DNA of 64,000 nt from Shinisaurus crocodilurus (GCA_021292165.1 CM037878.1:289774971-289838970); one strand, 5' to 3'. Positions 1 through 11,726 are shown, numbered from the stretch's first letter. Program-made: numbers and translations. Notes: generated by a model not told the origin, from the letters alone.

Positions 1-800
1 CCATCTACATAAGACTTGAATACCTCTCCAGAGCAGACACTTTGGCACCCCTAGGAAATGGCCACTCAACACCATAGGATGGGACCATTAAACAAGTGGC
101 TTCAAAGGGACCCCATCCCACGGGGGGGGGGGGGGCGTCACCCCACCTGACCCAAAAGGCCGCCCCTCAGGGAGGGTGTCAACCCACCTGATCACGGAGG
201 AAAGGGCTACCTGAAACACCAAGGTATAAAACACCCTGCGCAAGGGAACTGGTTGTTGTTCAGCAATCTTGCCCATGCCTGGGGTAAGGGAACGAAGGAT
301 CGGCAACCCCGGGTAGCAGCACCAGGCACGCTCCACCTAGCTGGAATCACTGGCCGCTTGGGTTGACCGGACCCCCAGGAAACCAAGCTGAAATCGCTCA
401 CAAGCCGCTTGGGTAGACCGGGCCCCCGCCGGGAACCCAGTTAGCCGCTTGGGTAGACCGGGCCTCCGTCGGGAACCCAGCTAGCCGTGTGCGGTTGACC
501 GGGCCTCTGCCGGGGCCCGAGCTGAACTAACTAACTGAGAGCCCTGAACTCACGGTGTCCTTGAGGCTTGTTACTTTGTACCGTACTGATAAGCTGTATT
601 GCTGGCATGGGTCTGAGTTTGGAAAGGTAATTTTGTAAATAAACCTGTTTTCTAAAAGATACTTTTGTGGCTATAAGTTATCCCTTCGTTCTGGGCTAAG
701 GGTGAGGCGCTGGGGACCTCGGAGAAGGCCCGCCCCAGGACTCGCTACCCCTTAGCATTGAACCCGCGCAGAAAACCAGGTTGTCGGTCTTCCACTATCA
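1..800 (+). mobile_element. possible LTR-like block (weak)
   Basis: The segment holds a TATA-box-like tataaaa at 225-231, four direct repeats in the middle (354-525), an AATAAA polyadenylation signal at 638-643 and a GT-rich stretch just before it. This order resembles the promoter, repeat and polyA layout of an endogenous retroviral LTR. No second LTR, primer-binding site or gag/pol reading frame is seen, and the left edge is cut by the window. It could equally be the end of an unrelated transcribed unit. Confidence 0.25.
354..525 (+). repeat. four-unit tandem repeat, ~40 bp period
   Basis: Units begin at 354, 405, 445 and 485, each opening with a form of ccgcttgggtagaccgg followed by a GC-rich tail. 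The last two spacings are exactly 40 bp, and the first is 51 bp because of extra sequence. The units are diverged, so this is not a recent microsatellite. Confidence 0.8.
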
Positions 801-1485
801 TGCTATCGTGGGTGCTGCTGTTATTTTTCTTATATTTGGGATATCATTTTGATGGCAGCGTTTTGTATTTTAGATGTATTATTGTACATTCATTATTATT
901 TTCAACAGCTGCTCTGAGAGGCCTATTTTTGGACTAAAAAGCGGGAGATAAATTTAAGTAACACATTAAAATCTAGCCTAAAATTCTTCTTTGAAGACAA
1001 CTGCTGTTTATTATGATTATTCCCCATATGTCAGTACCTTATCACGTTTCATTTTCAAGTTATATTTTGTACAAGGTTTTGAATTTTGATATACAAAGAC
1101 CAGAACATGGAATTTTTAAAGTGTCCTCAGGATTCCTTTGCCAGAAAGCCTACTCATTAGAATAGATCTGAAACAAGTGTCCCACTGATCCTATTCTCAA
1201 ACCATTTTCCTCACCAGTCTATCCTTGACGTCCTCCACTATTCCTGCTTTGAAATGCTGCTACATGCTAACTGCACAGGCTTATTATTCATGGCTCTCTA
1301 GAGGACACTTCTAATACATCTTTGTTATTGCAATGATTCAAAGAGGGGAGAGGAACAACAGCATATGTCAAAACAAAGGTTAGTGTGATCATCTCGAAAG
1401 TTTATTGGCTCTTCAGTAAAAAGAAGCGATAGAGGTTATGCTGTCAAATGAAGCAACAAGGTATTTCCCCCACATCTGGCCCAGG
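801..1485. other. no recognised feature
   Basis: AT-rich, apparently unique sequence. No exon, RNA gene or recognisable repeat seen. Confidence 0.5.
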
Positions 1486-1493
1486 CTCTATAC

Positions 1494-1610
1494 CAGTGTT
1501 CTCCAACCTTGGGTCGCCAGATGTTTTTGGCCTACAACTCCCAGCATGGCTGGGGCATGCTGGGAGTTGTAGGCCAAAAACATCTGGCGACCCAAGGTTG
1601 GAGAACACTG
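1494..1610. mobile_element. palindromic hAT-type MITE (family A, short 117-bp variant)
   Basis: Near-perfect palindrome starting cagtgttctccaacc and ending ggttggagaacactg, with almost no loop. It is flanked by an exact 8-bp target-site duplication, ctctatac, at 1486-1493 and 1611-1618, which is diagnostic of hAT-superfamily insertion. There is no coding capacity. Each arm carries the tacaactcccagcatg motif. Confidence 0.93.
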
Positions 1611-2272
1611 CTCTATACTATCAAGAACCCCAACAGCCTTCTTGCAATGCCAACTGCCTTGGCTGAAGTATGGCCCCCACTTCTAGCAGGACCTGTGCCA
1701 GCTGGAGTGCGGGGGGGGGGGGACAGGATGCTGCGACTGAAGATCCACTCTCCCAGCTGCAAACTAGCCCCGATTTCACATTGGGGTCTAACACTTCATT
1801 TGGGAGGTTAATAAAAGGTTACTGCAAAGCTTACTGTGGCTGACTTTGCACTCTTCCTGATCTTGGCAAGCTTTGTGAAAAAAAATATTTTGATAATTAG
1901 CATCCTGCTATCTGCATTGTTTGGGTTTAATTCCCAAGAACTGATTAATGATGTCTCATTCTCAAGGCATGTTTCCGTAGTTGCAAGGGGGGCGGGGGGG
2001 GGGGGAACCAAGCTAGTCACTAGTCAGAAACTACCTTGCTTCAAGGGCAAATGATCACTCACAACATTGAATATTCCTATTGTTGATACTTCCGTTCAGG
2101 GGTGTTGGATGTTCCGAGTCAGCCCAAATGCCAACATCAATTACGCAGCACTAATCTACACCCAGCTGAGGTCTCTCCCTTTCTGTACCATTCCCATTCT
2201 AACAGTTCTAGATTTAGGGTGAAGCCCAGTCTCCTGCTAATGCTATTTCCATGAGCCGCCATCTGAACTAAG
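1611..2272. other. no gene; G-rich runs
   Basis: Contains poly-G runs near 1711 and 1987-2004. Nothing else recognised. Confidence 0.5.
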
Positions 2273-2274
2273 TA

Positions 2275-2533
2275 CAGTAATACCTTGGATTGCAAGTGAC
2301 TTGGTCTGAGAGCGTTTTGCAAGACAAGCAAAAAAAATTTTAAAAATTTGACTTGATAAACGAGCAAGTTCTTGCAAGTCCAATTTAGGGATGTAACCGA
2401 TCGCCTCGAGCGGGCATAGCGGGCCGAAATCGGCCCCGCTCATGCCCTCCAGAGACTCGCTTTGATATAAGAGTGTGTTGGATTACAAGCACGGTTCCGG
2501 AACGAATTATGCTTGCAATCCAAGGTATTACTG
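2275..2533 (-). mobile_element. Tc1/mariner-type MITE
   Basis: Terminal inverted repeats begin cagtaataccttggattgc and end gcaatccaaggtattactg. They are flanked by TA dinucleotides at 2273-2274 and 2534-2535, the mariner target signature. The GC-rich core is shared, in opposite orientation, with the copy at 4814-5069. No transposase reading frame. Confidence 0.88.
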
Positions 2534-4533
2534 TAACGAGATAATCATTAACTTTATTAATACTAGCAAAGTGTCATTATGATGATTGGTGTATGTGCGT
2601 GTAGAGGTGGTTTGTATACTACAAGAACTCTTTGGTGGGTTGGGGGGGACAATGCATCGCTGTAATGTCTACACACAGCGCGAGCGCGTGCACACACACA
2701 CACACACGCACGCACTACACACACAGGATCCCTGTCAGTGAAGACAGGATCACCCATTGTCAAGAGTGGAAGGCAGATCGTGATCGTGTCCATCACGCAA
2801 CTCTGTTCTAGTGCAGCACTTTACTTTTCCCAATAGGAGTGAACAGCAACCATTTGGGGTCAGCGCTAGGCTAGCTCTGCTCCTGTGACCCGGACACTAA
2901 AAATCAAGCCTGTTCCTATTTGCATAATACCTCCCCCATCATTTGAATGGGGGAGGTCCCCCGTCTCTTGGTCTGGCTGAAGTATGACAGATTGTTGGGA
3001 ACAGCTTTTATACAGCTAGATTTATTGCTTACAGTCATCATATTGTAGAGTATCTTCTAGCTACTCTCTACATTTATGTTGCAATTCTGCTACCTACACA
3101 CTAATCATGATGCTATGATAAAACAAGTTCTTTTAAATTTGGTTCTCTCTTTTATTACGCAGGCTTTAATGTTATAGTTTAAGATACCAAAACTTTTGAA
3201 ATGCAGTATCTCAATCTTCAGTAGTGTTCCATGTTAATAATCTGAGACAAGGTCACAAACTACAGTATTGTCCGTACGTATCACATTGGTGTTAAATTAA
3301 TTAAGCGCTACTTTACCCAGGGCCCACAAAACCCACTTCCAGCTGCGACTGTCAACACAATCAAGCACTCTCCTATGGCAACATAGCAAAGAGCAAAAGG
3401 GAAACCCGGGAAGCATAGAAAACATTGGAATGGAGCTCAAATCAAGAGCTTCTACAGATATAATCAAGCCTGAAAGGCATTAAGTGAAGACAAATGAAGA
3501 TCATAAACTGGACTGAAGGGCAGGCAGAGGGCTCGGGACGGGAAAGCACAGAAACAGCATTTCCCTTTTAACAAGCTCATCATCTCCAGCCACCCAGCAT
3601 TTTATGAAAGGAAGATCAAAAATCAACCATGATTGCCATGTTTTTAAATGAGCCAGAAATGGTTGTTAGGCTGCAGTATACACTGAGCCTGGCTAAGCAG
3701 GGTGCCTTTGCAATTGTGGCCATTTTAGGGCTTACCTGCACTCCCAAGACCGATTAGAGTGGATGAAATTTAGCTATGCTTCAGCTGACATACTGTGGGG
3801 AGGCAGAAAAGAGACAATTTTCTGAAACACCCTAGGCTGTTGCCTAAGAGATGTGTTGTGTTCTCGGAGAACTGCAATTATTTCTCATTTGGATTTCTCA
3901 ATGTTGGACGGGCATAGAGGACCGTCAATGCTCCTCTCTCTGTGTGTGCATATGAACCATTAAATCTTTCACACAAAAATCTTCATTACAGGCAGTTTCT
4001 CTCTTCAGAAGTTCCTCAATCAATGCTCAATTTGACAAGTGGCAGAGCAACATTTGAACAAAGAAATTGGCAAGTGCATTATTCAGCTTCACTACAGAAA
4101 CATAACCAAATACGTAGATATTTCACGTAAGTTTAGTGTTTCTCTGATTTAAGCTACGTACTCCCAAATAGTATTTCTAAGCAAACTAATAACTACTCAT
4201 CTAACAAAATGCTCCCCTTCACGTCTCCTTGAACCATCACTGGGGAGCAGGGGGAGTACAAGGTCCGAACTACAACAAATTTGATCAAGGTACTCAGCAG
4301 CTGCATCAGAGAGGGGGGAGGGGGAGGAGGCAGCTGAACTGAACTGTCTCATTCAATGGTTCAATAGTACATGAATTTGCTTTGTTTTCCTCTTCCCTCT
4401 GTCCCTATTGTATTGTACCCACTAAATTGTAAGCCATTATTTTATACTGTGAATTGCCTAGAGTGCATTGGCAGCAAGTCAGTATATAAAGTAACAAACA
4501 TACACATAAACAATGTATTTTAGTTAGCTGGCT
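2534..4533. other. no gene; CA/CG microsatellite at 2680-2723
   Basis: A purine-pyrimidine alternating tract (cgcgagcgcgtgcacaca and following) lies at about 2680-2723. The rest is AT-rich with no recognised element. Confidence 0.5.
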
Positions 4534-4593
4534 GGGGCATGCTGGGAGTTGTAGGCCAAAAACATCTGGGGACCCAAGGTTGAGAAACACTGG
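4531..4593. mobile_element. half copy of palindromic MITE family A
   Basis: Only the right arm is present, running from gctggctggggcatgctggg to the terminal aacactg. The left arm is missing, so this is a truncated copy. Confidence 0.8.
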
Positions 4594-4813
4594 TGTAAGC
4601 ACACTTTTACTAAAACCAGTTACCGTAGATATCCTGGCAGATATGTTGTCAGAGGCCAGGGCATGAGCATGGGCAGCCTTTCAGGATCAGGGCCAGAAGG
4701 CATACTTCAATAGCAGAGTAATCAGAAGGTCCAAGGTGCACAAAGGGCCAAAACCCAGAAGAGTATTTATTTATTTATTAGATTTCTATACCACTTACCA
4801 TATTTTAAAAATA

Positions 4814-5069
4814 CAGTAATGCCTTGGATTGCAAGCATAATTCGTTCCGGAAGCGTGCTTGTAATCCCAAACACTCTTATATCAAAGCGAGTCTCTGGCG
4901 GGCGTGAGCGGGGCCGATTTCGGCCCGCTACGCCCGCTCGAGGCGAGCGGTTACATCCCTACCTTGTCTTGCAAGACCTTGCTCGTTCAAGTCAAAAATT
5001 AAAAAAAAAAAATTGCTTGTCTTGTAAAACGCTCTCAGACCAAGTTACTTGCAATCCAAGGTATTGCTG
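4814..5069 (+). mobile_element. Tc1/mariner-type MITE
   Basis: Second copy of the element at 2275-2533, in the opposite orientation. The terminal repeat is cagtaatgccttggattgc, with TA duplicated at 4812-4813 and 5070-5071. The internal GC-rich segment (4901-4950) and A-rich segment (4995-5015) match the other copy. Confidence 0.9.
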
Positions 5070-5254
5070 TACGTATCTCTAAGCGGAGTAGTCCTTCCAT
5101 ACACCACCAAGTAGGGAAAAGCTTGGTGGCCAAGTTCAAATCCATTATTTCCATCCAGAAATTATGAAGAGGAGACTGCAACACCAAGGACCAGGAAGAG
5201 CTGGAGGTTCAAGGATGGAGCCCAGAAAGCAGTAGAGGATACTAGAAATCTATA

Positions 5255-5497
5255 GAGAGCCAGTGTGGCGTAGTGGTTAGAGTGTTCGACTGGGACTCGG
5301 GAGATCCGGGTTCTAGTCCCCGCTCAGCCATGAAACTCACTGGGTGACTTTGGGCCAGTCACTGACTCTCAGCCTAACCTACCTCACAGGGTTGTTGTGA
5401 GGATAAAATGGAGAGGAGAAAGAGGAGGATTATGTAAGCCGCCTTGGGTTCCTTGCAGGAAAAAAGGTGGGGTATAAATATAATAAATAAATAAATA
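5255..5497 (+). mobile_element. tRNA-derived SINE, full length
   Basis: The head is tRNA-like. A box-A-like tggcgtagtgg is at about 5266 and a box-B-like ggttctagtcc at about 5309, so it would be a pol III transcript. A conserved body (tgaaactcactgggtgactt and following) and a tail with ggtataaatataataaataaa end it. At least six other full or partial copies lie in this window. The family resembles squamate tRNA SINEs, but the exact name cannot be fixed from sequence alone. Confidence 0.9.
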
Positions 5498-5859
5498 GAG
5501 CCAAGGCCCACAGGTCCTAACCGTTGGCTCACGTAAAGGGCAACTGCAAGCCACTAGAAATTATACTAGCAATAGCTAATCATAGCCAGGAATGAGTTAA
5601 TTATTTCCAGATATAAAATGAAGCCAAAAAAACCCAACCCACTGAAATATCTTAGTAGTCCATTCCAGGATAACTCTTTGGCTACTGAACCAGAGAATAT
5701 GGGGTCAAGTCTACTATCCCACTTCAATCCCATTTAGTAAGGGACTAGTACCCTGATGCTAAATCAAGTTATCTACCAGAGATAAAACTAATGATTCAAG
5801 TAGGAGTTAATCGAAATGATTACCTATGTTCAGCTGTGGACCTGCCAATCCACACACCC

Positions 5860-6165
5860 GCCACTTCTGGTTTTACTCAACCACCTATGGTCAGCTCATT
5901 TGTAGGTTGTTGTGTGTGACGTGCAAACCTAGAGCACACGGTTGTTTAAGGGGTAAACATGGATTAATCACTGGGTTGTTCAGCCCCTAAACAACCCAGC
6001 GCTCTGGATTTGCACAGTTCAACAACCTACAAATGGGCTGATGATAGGTTGTTGATTAAAAGAGAACTAGCCAGCGTGCTGCTACGGTCAGCACAACTGC
6101 TCTCTCCCGCTCACGCACGACAGTCCATGGGTAGTTTAAACCATGGGCTGCCATTACATGTGAAC
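5860..6165. mobile_element. foldback element (MITE-like)
   Basis: The left arm at about 5865-5957 (with tttgtaggttgttg) and the right arm at about 5986-6068 (with caacaacctacaaa) are imperfect reverse complements around a short loop. A second inverted motif surrounds ccatgg at 6124-6148. The family is not identified and no clear target duplication was found. Confidence 0.65.
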
Positions 6166-8433
6166 CAGGTCAAAAAGTCATTTTATTACGAATGTTACAA
6201 CACCTGTAAGTAGTTAATATGTATAATTCAGCAAGTCAGGCAGATCTTGCACAAAGGGCCACAAGCAGAAAATTAAAATGGGCAAGGTTTCTTTTAGTGG
6301 CAGAATGGTTTTTGGTCTTGATAGTATCCTGCCTCTCAATATACTCTCTTCTGCTTCTACCCAGACTGTGCTCTAATCAGCAACCACCTCACAGTTAACA
6401 TTTCACCAAACAGCGCTGTTGATTCAATCAAGCCCAGCGAAATGTTTTCCCCAAAATGCTTCCATCATCTGTGTTCCTTTTAAAATGCCCAGCCTTTCTC
6501 CATCACAACTTCTCAGCAAGAATACTCCGATGCATCTGAAATCATATTTTGATTCAAACATAAAGAGAACCAATTGCCTTTTCCTCTTTGGTTAACACAA
6601 CATGTCTTTGTCTGAAGGGAGGGAGAGAGAAGAAGAAAAACTCAACCTGCTCATTTTTCCAGATTTGACAGTTTCCAGCACGAACTGAATTCCTTCTGGA
6701 TGAAATTCAATCAACAGGAAATACAGGCTATAACCTGAATGCTTATCACCAAACAGGGCAAGGAGAAGAAAGGGGGGTGGGGGGGAGAGACAGCTAGTGC
6801 AAAAACAAAAAACCTTTCAACAATGAATAGTTATTGTATTTGCCATATTTCATGACTCCTCTCTGTTTACACAGAAGAATACAGGGCTACTTTCATCCTG
6901 ACACTATTAATCCACAATATAATGATAAACTTAATTGCCCTTATTATTGCAGTCCCAATAAATGAACTCTTAAAGCAATCTTTTTCAATAGGAAAAAAAG
7001 CCTTTATCTCCACTGCAATCTACATTCATGATAGAAAATTAATGCAGCTGAACATTTCTCAGCATTGCAATATATCTGCTTTCAGACCACAGATGTTACG
7101 TGATGACATCCTCAATCACATTAAATCCAAGTGATCTTAAAACCTGGGTTCCAACACAAGACAGACAAGGGGGAAACCACACAAGTTGCTCCTTCCCCAC
7201 CATCTGAAGTTACACAATACCAATCCATTTGTATTCACCCAGTATATACAAGCACAGCAGCCCTGGCTGGATTTTAAGCAAACATCCTGACACTATGGTA
7301 TTTATGGTATTATATGTGTCACGTTCCCTACCATACACAACACATCCAAAGAAGCTTACAGAACAAAACTGGTATACTGCAGAACAGATGCATTCTGCGC
7401 TTCCTCTAAAAATAATCTTGCTACACAACCCCAGAGCTTCCCTAAAATGAGGGTGCAAAGTTGCTCAATATTTGCCATCCCAAAACTGCAGTGATCCTAA
7501 GCAAGTACTTGTGTGCTTAAAATTCTCCTTCTAGCACCCAAGGGAAGGGAGGAAAGGCAAATTAGTATCCACTGCCTTACCTTCCCCATGCTCTTGCAAG
7601 ATGCAGTTCCTCCGTCCAAGATGAGTCCGTGCATAAGTCCCAGAGCATCTCATTGCCAGCCAGACTAGTGTGAACCCCTAGGAATCCTTCTCTCACCAAC
7701 TACCTGCATGCCACTACTCCGCATGGAACATGGCAGTTAAGATGTGCTATGCTTTTGAAACAAAGATTGCTACAGAAGCGCAACTTAGGATACATAATGC
7801 TGCAATCCTATACACAATTACCTGGGTGCAAGCCCCATTGAACTCTTACTTTTAAAGACTTACGTTTGAGTAGGCATGTATAGAATTATACTGTGATAGA
7901 CATTATCTGAGTGCCCTCACATACCGCCTCCACTAGCCATCCAGCTGGCTTTGCACCATCTTTACAGCCGTCTTATTTTTCACAGTCACTGCTGTGTTTT
8001 GGCCCTTCCTGAACTACCTTTGCCAGCTTCTTCATAAATGCCACTCTACCCCATGTCTTTCTGAAATGCTCCTCCCTGCAACCTGGAGAGTCCTCACCGG
8101 GAGGGATATATATAAACTAAAATATTCCACCCCAGTTCCCTCCCATCAAGTGTTCTGGCCACTTTTCATGCCTGTCATCTGTCTCACTAGCAGCAATACC
8201 GGAAACCCAAAAAACACACTTTGCCTCTTGGCAACCCCATTAACAACTGCTTAATTAAGACAATAGACACAATGTACTCCTACCACCACCATTTGTGACA
8301 TCAGCTTCATTTTCTCCCATCCCATCTCAGTGGTCATCATTTACATGCCCTACCCTTCATGCCTATGCCAGTGCTACTATCAAGATTCCTCGTGACACCA
8401 TGCAAGCATCTTGTCACCACTCCTATTAGCATG
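6166..8433. other. no gene recognised
   Basis: Long AT-rich stretch without splice-bounded coding signal. 7795-7895 resembles a degenerate copy of the short repeat containing caatgggacttacttctgag, seen better at 42150 and 43120. The remainder shows nothing. Confidence 0.5.
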
Positions 8434-8441
8434 CCTTATAC

Positions 8442-8542
8442 CAGGGGTAAGCAACCAGGTGCCTTCCTGCTGTTTTGGACTACAACTGGCCATTCTGGCT
8501 GGGGCTTATGGGAGTTGTAGTCCACCAGGTTGCCTACCCTTG
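8442..8542. mobile_element. palindromic hAT-type MITE (family B)
   Basis: Begins caggggtaagcaacc and ends ggttgcctacccttg, with internal inverted arms containing ggactacaact and gggagttgtagtcc. The 8-bp flanks are ccttatac (8434-8441) and ccttaggc (8543-8550), six of eight identical, so this is an aged target duplication. Confidence 0.8.
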
Positions 8543-8825
8543 CCTTAGGCCATGCAGATACCACCTCGAGGAGGTTTTGTCTTGAAAGGCAGTATAAAAA
8601 TATTTAAAATAAATAATCACCGCCATGCAGCTTGCAACATGCGCTCGCTAACTCCAGCAATCAGCACCTGTGCCACTCCTTTCATGATCCTACTCTGATT
8701 TACTGTGCATCCCTATGCCTAGAAGTATGTTGCACCATCCCGATTATTGCCACCATGCTGTTTCCCTGGGCCATCCCTCTACACCCGTAGAAAGACTTGT
8801 GGGTTTCCCGTGGGCAGCTAGGTTG

Positions 8826-8897
8826 GCCACTGTGTGAACAGAATGCTGGACGAGATAGACCCTTCGTCTGATCCACCCCTTCTTATGTTCTTACTCC
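8826..8897 (+). repeat. short interspersed tail repeat
   Basis: Contains atgctggacgagatagaccc followed by a ttcttatgttctta end. Related tails occur at about 14525-14590, 37085-37160 and 57058-57125, so this is a dispersed repeat end. The parent family was not recognised. Confidence 0.6.
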
Positions 8898-9040
8898 CTA
8901 GGCCATTCTCATATGCCAATGCCCTGTGCCAACCCATTCTATATCATCCACCTTAAAGTCCATGAGTGACCTACACCACTCTCCTGTCTTTAATTAATAA
9001 TGCCCACACATCCACAAATCATCCCAAATATATATATATA

Positions 9041-9156
9041 ATTTATTTATTTATTATATTTATACCCCCGCCATTTTTCCTTCAAGGAACCCAAGGCGGC
9101 TTACATCCTCCTCCTCTCCATTTTTATCCTCACAACAACCCTGTGAGGTAGGTTAG
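9041..9156 (-). mobile_element. tRNA-derived SINE, 3' portion only
   Basis: Reverse complement of the SINE tail and body: an atttatttattta start, a shortened taccccc-cgcc module, then acaacaaccctgtgaggtag. The tRNA-like head is absent, so the copy is truncated at its 5' side. Confidence 0.8.
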
Positions 9157-9550
9157 TTCCCATCCCAAACCCAATGTCTGTGCCACCTCTATTTGTAATC
9201 AGTGCTCCCAGACTCTGCTATCCTTCTCTGCCCCCATGCCGCCACAGATCCAGACATCAGTGCCCTGCGCCAACGCCAGCACATGTGCCAATATCCTTGA
9301 CTATCTTCAATGCCTTGTCCATCCCACGCCACCCGCTCAAGCCAGAGCCCTGTGTCATAGCCACCTCCACACCAAAATGTTGTCACTGTCTAAGACGCTC
9401 TCTTACAAACCCACAGAAGCTCCTCCTTCCGAGAAAACCTACGGTATTTCCTGAACAAACTGTATCCCTCCTATGCCAAACCATGAGCCTCCACGGAGGC
9501 CAGTGTTCTTTCGCCATCCCACCTTTCATCCCATTTCGGTAAAGGCCTTT

Positions 9551-9772
9551 GGGGTAGGTAGCCAGGTGCCCACCAGATATTTTAGGCTACAGCTCCCACC
9601 AGTCTCAGCCAGCATGGCTAATGTGAACTGCCCAGAGAGCTTTGGCCATTGGGCATCAGAGAACTGTGTTGTTGTTGTTATTAAGAATAATAACATTAAC
9701 ATCAACATTAACATCATCATTATCAAAAGCATCTGGAGGGCACCAAATTGCCTACCCTCCACCAACACAGTT
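9551..9772. mobile_element. foldback element related to MITE family B, with ATT/AAC-rich centre
   Basis: Starts ggggtaggtagccaggtgcc and ends ggcaccaaattgcctaccc. The ends are inverted and resemble the element at 8442-8542. The middle contains ttgttgttgtta and an AT-rich acatcaacatta run. Confidence 0.6.
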
Positions 9773-10128
9773 CGCCCTCCCATTTGATCCTCACAACAAC
9801 CCTGAGAGGCAGGTTAGGCCAAAAGCCAGTGACAGGCTCAAGGTCAAACCAGTGAGCTCCACCGCCGAATGGGGATCTGAGCCTGGGGCGCCCCGATTCT
9901 AGTCCCACCACACCGGCTCTTCAAACCCCAAATCTCTCCCCCGCGCCGCACATTCTCGAACCTCATTTCCACGCTCCACAGCACCAAGGGACAAACGAAA
10001 CCCTGGAGACCCCAATGACCCTCGCCCCCCCCACCCCCACCCACCCGCTACTTGAGGGCAGCTAGCCCTATGGCACAGAATTGCTTTGCTAAATCCTCCA
10101 TGAAATAGCCTAAGCTGTGCACAAGTGT

Positions 10129-10169
10129 GTGTGTGTGTGTACACACAGACACGGGGGGGGGGGTCTCCT

Positions 10170-10217
<48 letters not shown>

Positions 10218-10218
10218 T
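10129..10218. repeat. compound microsatellite (GT)n-(G)n-(CT)n-(CA)n
   Basis: Alternating GT, a G9-10 run, a long CT tract and a CA tract lie back to back, just outside the CpG island. Confidence 0.95.
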
Positions 10219-10279
10219 GGCCCTGTGGCCCTTTGCTAGTGTCGTTGCCCCCCCCCCACAAACAAACGAACAAACCCCT

Positions 10280-11230
10280 AACCTTCATAGGCGGACACGC
10301 GAAGCGAGTGCCCCGCGGCAGCCCCGCAGTGCCAGAGCCCCTCTGGCGCCCCCCCCACGTCCCCCCCAAAAAACCCCGCCCCCTCTCGCGCGCATCCCAC
10401 CACCACGCAGCCGAACATCCACGTTACCCAAATGCTGCAAAAAAAAAACACCAAAAAATAATACACCCCCTATGAACTCCCCATACTATGTGGGGGCGGG
10501 GGGGGAACGACACAAGTGCATCCTCTTGAGCACGACGACCCCCCCCTCCTTACACACCAAGAGTTTCCCCTCCCCCCTCCCTTGAGGCACGGGGGCGCCC
10601 CTCCCCCCACCCCACGGGAAGTGGGGGGAGGGGCACGCTGAGGGGGCCAGGCGGGCGGTGCGTGGCGGGGGGGGGTCGTGTCTCCCACCTGCGGGGGTCG
10701 GCGTCTCGGTCTCTCCTCGGCGCTTGCCCGTTCCTCAGCTCCAGCCTCCCCTCTCAGTCGCTCGCTCAACCCGCAGCAGCAGCAGCCAGTGGGGGAGGGA
10801 ACAGGCCGCTGAGGGGAGGAGGAGGAGGGAGAAAAGACCCGGAGCTTCGCGGGGGCGCGCGTGCCCGTGCCCGTGCGCGAGACTGAGCGAGCGAGAGAAA
10901 CGCTGAGGGAGCCGAAGGGGAAAACGCGCCGCCGCCGATACCACCCCTCAGCCAGCAAGCTGGGCGAACCGTTAGGAGCGCTCCGCGCCGGGACTACGTC
11001 TCCCAGCACGCCGCGCGCCGCCGGGCTAAGCCTCGGCGGACGCTGGCCTCGCCGCTAGGCATCATGGGGGTGGTAGTCGCGGCTGCGTGACTCCCGCCCT
11101 TCCTCCTGCTGAACGAGGGAAGCGGTTGGGCGGGGGAAGGGGGGGAAGCTGGCGTGCGCGCAGGGCACGCTGGGAGTTGTAGTAGGCGCGTCGTTGACGT
11201 CATCGACGCCGACGCCATGCTGTCGATATG
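10280..11230. promoter_or_regulatory. CpG island promoter (possibly FAM168A, minus strand, by synteny)
   Basis: Very GC-rich with frequent undepleted CpG (for example 10840-10940 and 10980-11050) and GC boxes such as ttgggcggggg near 11127. Three separate ACTAC...CCCA...TGC elements resembling ZNF143/THAP11 sites lie at 10993-11011 (+), 11059-11077 (-) and 11165-11183 (-). A minus-strand donor-like cag|gtggga sits at 10691-10683. In mammals FAM168A starts head-to-head upstream of PLEKHB1 and has a CpG-island 5'UTR exon, so this is the leading candidate. No coding exon of that gene is visible, and the assignment rests on gene order only. Confidence 0.6.
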
Positions 11231-11231
11231 C

Positions 11232-11390
11232 AGCCTTCCCCCAACCGGGCGCCTTCCAGAGGAGTTGGACTGCAACTCCCAGCATCCTTGGCTGGCTGGG
11301 GGATGCTGGGAGTTGTAGTTCATCCCAGCCAGCCAAGGATGCTGGGAGTTGTAGTTCATCCCCTCTGGAAGGCGCCCGGTTGGGGAAGGC
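11232..11390. mobile_element. palindromic MITE (family C) at edge of CpG island
   Basis: The arms read ccttcccccaaccgggcgcc and ggcgcccggttggggaagg. Inside are three copies of the actacaactcccagcat-type motif in alternating orientation, the middle one being an extra arm. It lies immediately beside the CpG island. Confidence 0.85.
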
Positions 11391-11477
11391 CGGTTACAGG
11401 ACCAGCAATACAGCTAAGAAATGAATGCTTGCCAACATTAGGGAAGATGCGTCGCGTTGCAGCCTGCCGAGAAGATT

Positions 11478-11726
11478 TTATTTATTTATTTATTTATTAC
11501 ATTTATACCCCGCCTTTTTTCCTGCAAGGAACCCAAGGCAGCTTACATAATCCTCCTCCTCCTCTCCATTTTATCCTCACAACAACAACAACCCTGTGAG
11601 GTAGGTTAGGCTGAGAGGCAGTGACTGGCCCAAAGTCACCCAGTGAGTTTCATGGCCGAGCGGGGGACTAGAACCCGGATCTCCCGAGTCCCAGTCCAAC
11701 CCTCTCACCGCTACGCCACACTGGCA
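11478..11726 (-). mobile_element. tRNA-derived SINE, full length
   Basis: Reverse complement of the 5255-5497 family: (ttta)n tail at the left, tRNA-like head ending near 11726 with ctacgccacactggc. The box-B-like region is at about 11670-11690. Confidence 0.9.

Noticed and set aside
5255..5330. Functional tRNA gene
   Set aside because: Box A and box B are present, but no cloverleaf closes and the sequence continues as a SINE with many copies.
1..10280. FAM168A coding exons on the minus strand
   Set aside because: No frame resembling that proline/tyrosine-rich protein was found, so only the promoter is inferred from gene order.
9899..10585. Several overlapping frames of ~150 codons on both strands
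   Set aside because: They translate CA/GT/CT microsatellites and C-rich CpG-island sequence, giving serine/histidine/proline-rich runs only.
11232..11390. CRISPR-like repeat-spacer array
   Set aside because: The repeats are inverted MITE arms with eukaryotic context, with no regular spacers.
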